Source: Planctomycetaceae bacterium
GTDB taxonomy: Bacteria > Planctomycetota > Phycisphaerae > Phycisphaerales > SM1A02
Assembly: GCA_947474065.1 (NCBI GenBank)
Contig: CANJHD010000020.1
Coordinates: 1 to 39,059, forward strand
Direction: 5' to 3'
Length of the DNA stretch: 39,059 bases
Under the pieces are notes generated by a model that did not search any database, had not been told where the DNA came from, and was given only the letters and a program-made list of their open reading frames with translations. Each line of letters starts with the position of its first letter. The stretch's first letter is position 1. A program made the position numbers and the translations under genes. Below, piece by piece: positions 33,875 through 39,059 of the stretch.

Positions 33875-36800
33875 ATGCCCTCACTCCCCGCCCTTCCGCT
33901 GCTCGCCGCCGCGCTCATCGCCCAGTCGCCCATGCCTTCAGCTGCTCCATCGGGCACAGGCACCGGCACCACCAACACTGCGGCCTCTGCCGCCACGCCG
34001 CCTCCCGCCGCTCCCTCCATCATCCCCCTCCCCCCGCTCTCCTGGGCCCTCTTCGCCCAAGACCCGCTCGTCCAAGACCCGGTCTCCTTCTGCGTCGCTG
34101 ACGACGGCTCGCTCTTTATCGCTGAGTCCTTCCGGCAGGAGAAGGGTGTCGAAGACAATCGCTCCTCCAAGTTCTGGCTTGAGGATGATCTGCAGCTGCA
34201 GTCCGTCGAGGACCGCCTGAAGATGTATGAGAAGTGGGCGTCCAAGCGCGAGGGCGGAATGGACTACTACCGCAAGGAAGAGGATCGGGTCACGCATCTT
34301 ATTGATACAAACGGCGATGGCGTTCCTGACAAGGTCACTTCGTTCAGTGGTCCGATGAATGAGCCACTCGACGGCACCGGCGCTGGTGTCGCGGTCATCG
34401 ATGGCTCTGTTTGGTACACGTGCATTCCTTCGCTGTGGCGCTTTCAAGACACTAAGGGCACCGGCGTTGCTGACGTGCGTGAGAAGATGTTCACTGGGTT
34501 CGGCATCCGCACCGCCCTGCGCGGTCATGACATGCACGGTCTCGTGCAAGGCCCCGATGGCCGCGTCTATTGGTCAATCGGAGACCGCGGCTACCGCATT
34601 CGCAGCAAGGAAGGCAAGGAGCTTTCGCGCACCTTCACCGGTGCTGTGTTCCGCTGCGAACCGGATGGCTCACACCTTGAAGTGTTCGCGCATTCGCTGC
34701 GAAATCCGCAGGAATTGGCCTTCAATCAATGGGGTGACCTCTTCACCGGCGACAACAATTCTGATGGCGGCGATCGTGCGCGCATCGTCTACATCATGGA
34801 GGGCGGTGAGACTGGTTGGGACATGAACTACCAGACGCTTGAGGGCGCGAATCAACGCGGGCCGTGGAGCCAAGAGCACACGTGGTGGAAGTGGGACGCA
34901 GCAGATCCGGTGCGCCCAGCATGGACGTTGCCGCCGATTGAACATCTCGCTGACGGTCCCGCTGGTCTTGCGTTTTACCCCGGACTTGGCCTTCCCGAGC
35001 GATATCAGAATCATTTCTTTCTTTGCGACTTCTTAGGCGGTGATGAGTACAGCCAGATTCTTTCCTTTGCGGTGGAGCCTCATGGTGCTGGATACACAGT
35101 CACTGATTCGCACCAGTTTGTGAAAGATGTCTTACCAACCGATGTTGACTTTGGTTGGGACGGAAAGATGTACATCAGCGACTGGTCCAATGGCTGGTAC
35201 AGCGATCACACTGGGCAGGTCTTTACTGTGTGGGATCCTGCGCTCATCGAAGATGTCAACATTCGCACGGCTCAGAATCTGGTGCGTGATGGATTCAGTA
35301 AGCAAGCCGAGTCGCTTCTTCTGCAATGCTTGGCTCATCCGGATATTCGCATTCGTCAACGCGCGCACTTGGAACTTGCACGGCGTGGCGCAAAGGTCAC
35401 CGACTCCTTGGTGCAGGTCGCTGCCGATGCAGGTCGACCGTTTGAGCCTCGATTTCATGCTCTGTGGGCACTCGGTGTACAGGCACGCCACGCGGCTGAT
35501 ACGGGGCAACACCTGTCGAAGGCTGATGCGGGAATTGTGGCGCGGCTTGCTGACGAGAATGTGGAAATTCGACGGCTCGCAGCGCGCCTCGCTGGTGATG
35601 CACGCATCGCCACGGCTGGCGACGCGCTCATTTCGCTCCTTACCGATGAAGATCTTCGCGTGCGCGCACAGGCTGCCATAGCGCTTGGAAAGATCAAGCA
35701 CCTGTCGGCTATCCAGAACATTGCCGCGATGGCGTGGGAGAACGAGAATCAAGATCCGTTCCTCCGTCATGCTGCTGTGATGGGACTTGTTGGCATGGAT
35801 CAGCCGGACAAGATTCAGGAACTTGCGGCCGATCCGTTTCCGCAGACTCGGCTCACGGCTGTCCTTGCGATGCGCATGACGCGCGATCCGCAACTTGCGC
35901 GTTTGCTACATGACCCAGACCTGCGCGTGGCAACTGAGGCTGCACGCGCGATCAATGATCTTCCGATTCCAGAGGCTGAGTCGGCACTTGCCGCGCTTGC
36001 TGCGAAGTTTGCGCCGGATGAACGCGCTCTTGCAACCGAAGCGACTGCAGCGAAGAATCAGGCGACCTGGGAGCGTGAGATGTGGAAGAACCGCAAGGGC
36101 TTCAGCGCTGCGCAACTTATCAATGACCCGATCTGGTCAACCAAGGCGGATCGCTCTGAATTTCTCGATGAATGCAGTGGATTTGCAAAGGCTGGAAACG
36201 ATTATGTGCAACGCGTGCGCGGGACTTTCAAGGTTCCTGCCACCGGCGACTACGTCTTTAGCGTTGCAAGCGATGACGACAGTGTGTTAATGATTTCTGC
36301 AAAGGGCGATCCGGCTGCCGCCAAGCAGGTTGCAAAGGTAGACAACTATGTGAATCCTGGCGATTGGGAGTCGCAGCCCGGGCAATTCGCAACGGTGCAT
36401 TTGGAGGCGGGCGACAGCGCGTACATCGAAGCGCGTTCGTTCCAGGGCGGCGGTGGAAATCACTTAGCAGTCGGCGTGGTGCATCCTGATGGAAAGAAGG
36501 AGCAGCCGATTGGTTCATTCATGGGCGATACAAGTTCTATGCCGCTGCTGCGCAGAGTGATCAATGAGAATGTGCGCGAAGGAACACCTGCGAACGCGGC
36601 AGCTATCGCGGCCATCGCTGCCAATCCAGCGATAGCGCCAGCGGCGCGGATCGAGGCGATGGATGCATTGGCGGGGTTTCTTACGCCGGATTCGCGCGAC
36701 CGTGTCAATGGACACTGGCGTCCAGTGGACGCAACTGCGCGCTCAAAGGAGGCGTACGTTGCTGTCCTGAAACAACGTATTCCGAGTCTGGCGACAAACG

Positions 36801-37603
36801 GTCCGAGCGCTGTGCGCACTATCGCCCGCGAGCTCGCAGCCAAGTACGGCGTTGCAATGGATAGTGGTGCCGCACTTTCCGCTGTGCTTGACCATACGAA
36901 GCCAGTACAAGAGCGCGTGGCGTGCCTGATGCAGTTGGCGCAGGACCGCGATGCGAAGCTTGGGCAGGCAGTAGATGCTGCTCTCGTGTCTGACGAGCCA
37001 CGACTGCGCGCGCAGGCTCGCGGAATCCTGGTTCGTATTGATCCCAGTCGCGGACAGGAGATGCTTGATGCAGCAATCTCTGGCGGAACGACGTTTGAGA
37101 AACAGGCTGCAATTGCTGCAATTGGCGCCACCGAAGGCGCCGCGACCGATGCGGCGCTTGCCCGACTAGTGGATTCAATGGCAGCTGGCACGCTTCCGCC
37201 TGCGCTTTCGATCGATGTAATCGATGCAGTGGCAAAGCGACCACAGCTCAAGGAGAAGGCCACTGTGTGGTCGAACAGTCTGACTGCGAATGACAAGCTT
37301 GGCACTTGGCTCTTGACGCTTGAAGGCGGCGATGTGGAGCGCGGCCGACAAGTGGTGAACTTCAATAGCGCGGCCGCATGCCTTCGTTGCCACATGATTG
37401 AAGGCACTGGTGGCCACGCGGCGCCGAGCCTTGCGGGCGTCGCGAACCGCTATGACCGCAAGGGTCTGCTTACGAGCCTCATCGATCCAAACGCGCAGGT
37501 GGCGCAGGGGTTTGGACCGATTAGCGCCATGCCGGCAATGGGAACCGTGCTCACCCCGCGCGAGGTGCGGGATGTGGTGGAGTATTTGGGGACTTTGAAG
37601 TGA
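33875..37603 (+). CDS. PVC-type secreted dehydrogenase-like protein with HEAT repeats, PA14-like domain and C-terminal cytochrome c
   Basis: A 1,242-residue exported protein starting at ATG 33875, just before a signal peptide (LPALPLLAAALIAQ). Residues about 50-460 form a beta-propeller like the membrane-bound dehydrogenase domain common in planctomycetes (HDMHGLVQGPDGRVYWSIGD, ADGPAGLAFYPG). Residues about 470-730 are HEAT-like helical repeats, about 730-880 a PA14-like beta domain (GTFKVPATGDYVFSVASDDDS), then more helices. The C-terminal haem motif is CLRCH (C1169, C1172, H1173), with a distal methionine candidate in AMPAMG. Such proteins are periplasmic electron-transfer dehydrogenases thought to oxidise sugars or similar compounds; the substrate is unknown. 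Its codon usage and condition look native, so it likely marks the right flank of the mobile polysaccharide region. Confidence 0.9.
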   Translation: MPSLPALPLLAAALIAQSPMPSAAPSGTGTGTTNTAASAATPPPAAPSIIPLPPLSWALFAQDPLVQDPVSFCVADDGSLFIAESFRQEKGVEDNRSSKFWLEDDLQLQSVEDRLKMYEKWASKREGGMDYYRKEEDRVTHLIDTNGDGVPDKVTSFSGPMNEPLDGTGAGVAVIDGSVWYTCIPSLWRFQDTKGTGVADVREKMFTGFGIRTALRGHDMHGLVQGPDGRVYWSIGDRGYRIRSKEGKELSRTFTGAVFRCEPDGSHLEVFAHSLRNPQELAFNQWGDLFTGDNNSDGGDRARIVYIMEGGETGWDMNYQTLEGANQRGPWSQEHTWWKWDAADPVRPAWTLPPIEHLADGPAGLAFYPGLGLPERYQNHFFLCDFLGGDEYSQILSFAVEPHGAGYTVTDSHQFVKDVLPTDVDFGWDGKMYISDWSNGWYSDHTGQVFTVWDPALIEDVNIRTAQNLVRDGFSKQAESLLLQCLAHPDIRIRQRAHLELARRGAKVTDSLVQVAADAGRPFEPRFHALWALGVQARHAADTGQHLSKADAGIVARLADENVEIRRLAARLAGDARIATAGDALISLLTDEDLRVRAQAAIALGKIKHLSAIQNIAAMAWENENQDPFLRHAAVMGLVGMDQPDKIQELAADPFPQTRLTAVLAMRMTRDPQLARLLHDPDLRVATEAARAINDLPIPEAESALAALAAKFAPDERALATEATAAKNQATWEREMWKNRKGFSAAQLINDPIWSTKADRSEFLDECSGFAKAGNDYVQRVRGTFKVPATGDYVFSVASDDDSVLMISAKGDPAAAKQVAKVDNYVNPGDWESQPGQFATVHLEAGDSAYIEARSFQGGGGNHLAVGVVHPDGKKEQPIGSFMGDTSSMPLLRRVINENVREGTPANAAAIAAIAANPAIAPAARIEAMDALAGFLTPDSRDRVNGHWRPVDATARSKEAYVAVLKQRIPSLATNGPSAVRTIARELAAKYGVAMDSGAALSAVLDHTKPVQERVACLMQLAQDRDAKLGQAVDAALVSDEPRLRAQARGILVRIDPSRGQEMLDAAISGGTTFEKQAAIAAIGATEGAATDAALARLVDSMAAGTLPPALSIDVIDAVAKRPQLKEKATVWSNSLTANDKLGTWLLTLEGGDVERGRQVVNFNSAAACLRCHMIEGTGGHAAPSLAGVANRYDRKGLLTSLIDPNAQVAQGFGPISAMPAMGTVLTPREVRDVVEYLGTLK

Positions 37604-37621
37604 GTGAAGATTTAACTTCGC

Positions 37622-38671
37622 TTACTGATCATGCCCCGAAGCATCCGGAACGTCATGCCCTGCGTCGCGAAGAGTCTTCTCCCGTCTCGCGAGTTCGAGG
37701 TCGCTTTCCACCATCATGGTGGCGAGCGTCTTTACATCAACCGTGGGCTTCCAGCCAAGGGCTTTCTGCGCCTTAGAGTTGTCGCCGAGTAGTTGCTCAA
37801 CCTCAGCCGGGCGGTAGTAGCGCGGGTCGATCTCGATGAAATCTTTGTAGTCCATGCCGAGGTGGCCGAACGAAAGCTCGCAGAACTCACGCACGCTGAT
37901 CATCTTGCCGGTGGAAATCACATAATCATCGGCACGATCCTGCTGCAGCATGCGCCACATGGCATCCACGTAGTCGCCGGCAAAGCCCCAGTCGCGCAGG
38001 GCGTCGATGTTGCCGAGGTACAACTTCTTCTGCATACCAAGCTTGATGCGGCCGACTGCACGGGTGATCTTGCGGGTGACGAATGTCTCACCGCGACGTG
38101 GACTCTCGTGATTGAAGAGGATGCCGCATGAAGCATGCATGCCGTAACTCTCACGGAAATTCACGGTGATCCAGTGGGCGAAGACCTTGGCGCATCCGTA
38201 CGGTGAGCGGGGGTAGAACGGTGTAGTTTCGCGCTGCGGAACTTCCTGCACCTTGCCGTACATTTCACTGCTGGAAGCCTGGTAGTAGCGAACGCGCTGG
38301 CCGCTCTGCACTTCGTACACGCGGACCGCTTCGAGCAGTTTCAGTGCGCCGACGCCGTCAGTGTCGGCGGTGTAGATCGGCATATCGAAACTGACGCGCA
38401 CATGGCTTTGCGCCGCGAGGTTGTAAACCTCGGTTGGCTCGACCATGCGGATGATGTTCGACAAGTTGTTTGCGTCGTTCAAATCACCGTAGTGAAGTTT
38501 GAGGCGACTGCCGGCCTGGTGCGGATCCTGATAGATGTGGTCGATGCGCGCGGTGTTGAAGCTGGAACTACGTCGGACGATGCCGTGGACTTCGTAGCCT
38601 TTGCCTAAGAGCAGTTCCGCAAGGTAACTGCCGTCTTGACCCGTAATTCCTGTAATGAGTGCCTTTTTCAT
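37622..38671 (-). CDS. gmd: GDP-mannose 4,6-dehydratase
   Basis: A 349-residue short-chain dehydrogenase/reductase of extended type. The NADP-binding motif GITGQDG lies at residues 7-13, [13 protein letters not shown] and [14 protein letters not shown] follow, and the catalytic SSEMYG and YGCAK (Y-x3-K) are present with the family's [17 protein letters not shown] segment. It converts GDP-mannose to GDP-4-keto-6-deoxymannose in the cytoplasm. The adjacent divergent gene encodes the next enzyme, GDP-fucose synthase. The 18-base gap to the PVC gene is convergent. Confidence 0.97.
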   Translation of the reverse strand: MKKALITGITGQDGSYLAELLLGKGYEVHGIVRRSSSFNTARIDHIYQDPHQAGSRLKLHYGDLNDANNLSNIIRMVEPTEVYNLAAQSHVRVSFDMPIYTADTDGVGALKLLEAVRVYEVQSGQRVRYYQASSSEMYGKVQEVPQRETTPFYPRSPYGCAKVFAHWITVNFRESYGMHASCGILFNHESPRRGETFVTRKITRAVGRIKLGMQKKLYLGNIDALRDWGFAGDYVDAMWRMLQQDRADDYVISTGKMISVREFCELSFGHLGMDYKDFIEIDPRYYRPAEVEQLLGDNSKAQKALGWKPTVDVKTLATMMVESDLELARREKTLRDAGHDVPDASGHDQ

Positions 38672-38740
38672 GCGAGTGCCATCCTAGTTGCAGACATGTG
38701 CTCGCACAGGAATCCCCATTCGTGAGACAATGAAATGAGA
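38672..38740. promoter_or_regulatory. Divergent promoter region between gmd and fcl
   Basis: Only 69 bases separate the two divergent start codons, so overlapping promoters for the GDP-fucose genes are expected. An in-frame ATG at 38735 is a possible earlier start for fcl. Confidence 0.4.
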
Positions 38741-39059
38741 ATGAACCTCCCCACCTCCCGCATCCTCCTCACCGGCGGGGCCGGCTTTCTTGGTCGCGCT
38801 GTGGTTGAACGCCTCCGTGCGCGCGGGGTGACCGACATCTTTATCCCTCGCCGCCGCGACTATGACCTGACCCACGAGGCCGATGTTGACCGCGTGTACC
38901 GCGACGCGCGTCCCGACGTGGTGATTCACCTTGCCGCGGAAGTTGGCGGCATCGGAGCCAATCAGGCGAACCCCGGGCGTTACTTCTTTGCCAACATGGC
39001 GATGGCGCTTCATCTCATTGAGCGCGGTCGAATTGCTGGCATTAAGAAGTTCGTGCAGG
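38741..39059 (+). CDS. fcl: GDP-L-fucose synthase (5' part only, cut by window edge)
   Basis: The first 106 codons of an NADP-dependent epimerase/reductase start at ATG 38741 (MNLPTSRILLTGG). The glycine motif is GGAGFLG. The segments VIHLAAEVGGIGANQANPG and FFANMAMALHLIE match GDP-fucose synthase (WcaG/Fcl), which epimerises and reduces GDP-4-keto-6-deoxymannose to GDP-fucose. The family is about 310-320 residues, so two thirds lie beyond the window, including the catalytic Y-x3-K. Divergent from gmd rather than in the usual gmd-fcl tandem order. Confidence 0.92.
   Translation, partial: MNLPTSRILLTGGAGFLGRAVVERLRARGVTDIFIPRRRDYDLTHEADVDRVYRDARPDVVIHLAAEVGGIGANQANPGRYFFANMAMALHLIERGRIAGIKKFVQ

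Overview
The window is a stretch of bacterial chromosome dominated by surface-polysaccharide genes (O-antigen, capsule or exopolysaccharide). The best taxonomic clue is the 1,242-residue protein at 33875-37603. It has a secreted beta-propeller dehydrogenase-like domain, HEAT repeats, a PA14-like domain and a C-terminal CxxCH cytochrome motif, an arrangement typical of Planctomycetota and relatives (PVC group). I therefore favour a planctomycete, but the assignment rests mainly on this one gene.

Layout. At 1-3406, minus strand, are a WlbA/WbpB-type UDP-sugar dehydrogenase cut by the left edge, a family 2 glycosyltransferase, and cysS. At 3641-15799, mostly plus strand, are a glycosyltransferase fused to a polysaccharide deacetylase, flippase 1, a minus-strand remnant of a WbpG-like amidotransferase, flippase 2, an unnamed membrane-anchored NodB-like protein (copy 1), an acyltransferase, an ATP-grasp enzyme and a GT4 glycosyltransferase. 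At 15862-20536, minus strand, are a secreted heparinase II/III-type lyase with a 20-unit VTPP repeat, then HisF-like and HisH-like subunits. At 21001-27386, plus strand, are a UDP-GlcNAc 2-epimerase, a glycosyltransferase, a methyltransferase, an IS3 remnant, a Wzy/ligase-type membrane protein and an intact WbpG-like amidotransferase. At 27387-32608 are an ISL3 remnant, copy 2 of the NodB-like protein, a second full-length WbpG-like protein with an altered zinc motif, and a broken glycosyltransferase. At 32609-39059 are another glycosyltransferase, the PVC-type protein, gmd, and the start of GDP-fucose synthase at the right edge.

How the genes fit together. WlbA-like dehydrogenase, WbpI-like 2-epimerase and the WbpG/HisH/HisF-like trio are the signature of a diacetamido-mannuronic acid pathway ending in an acetamidino sugar, as in Pseudomonas B-band O-antigen. 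The WbpE and WbpD partners are not in view and may lie off the left edge. Gmd and Fcl would supply GDP-fucose. Glycosyltransferases build the repeat unit, the flippases export it, the Wzy-like protein polymerises it, and the acyltransferase, methyltransferase, deacetylases and lyase would modify or trim it.

The most unusual content is the pair of roughly 620-residue NodB-like membrane proteins. Both occur near WbpG-like genes, and the second is followed by a WbpG paralog that has lost two of four zinc cysteines. Four decayed elements (two IS remnants, a broken glycosyltransferase, a truncated amidotransferase) mark the locus as a site of repeated gene exchange.
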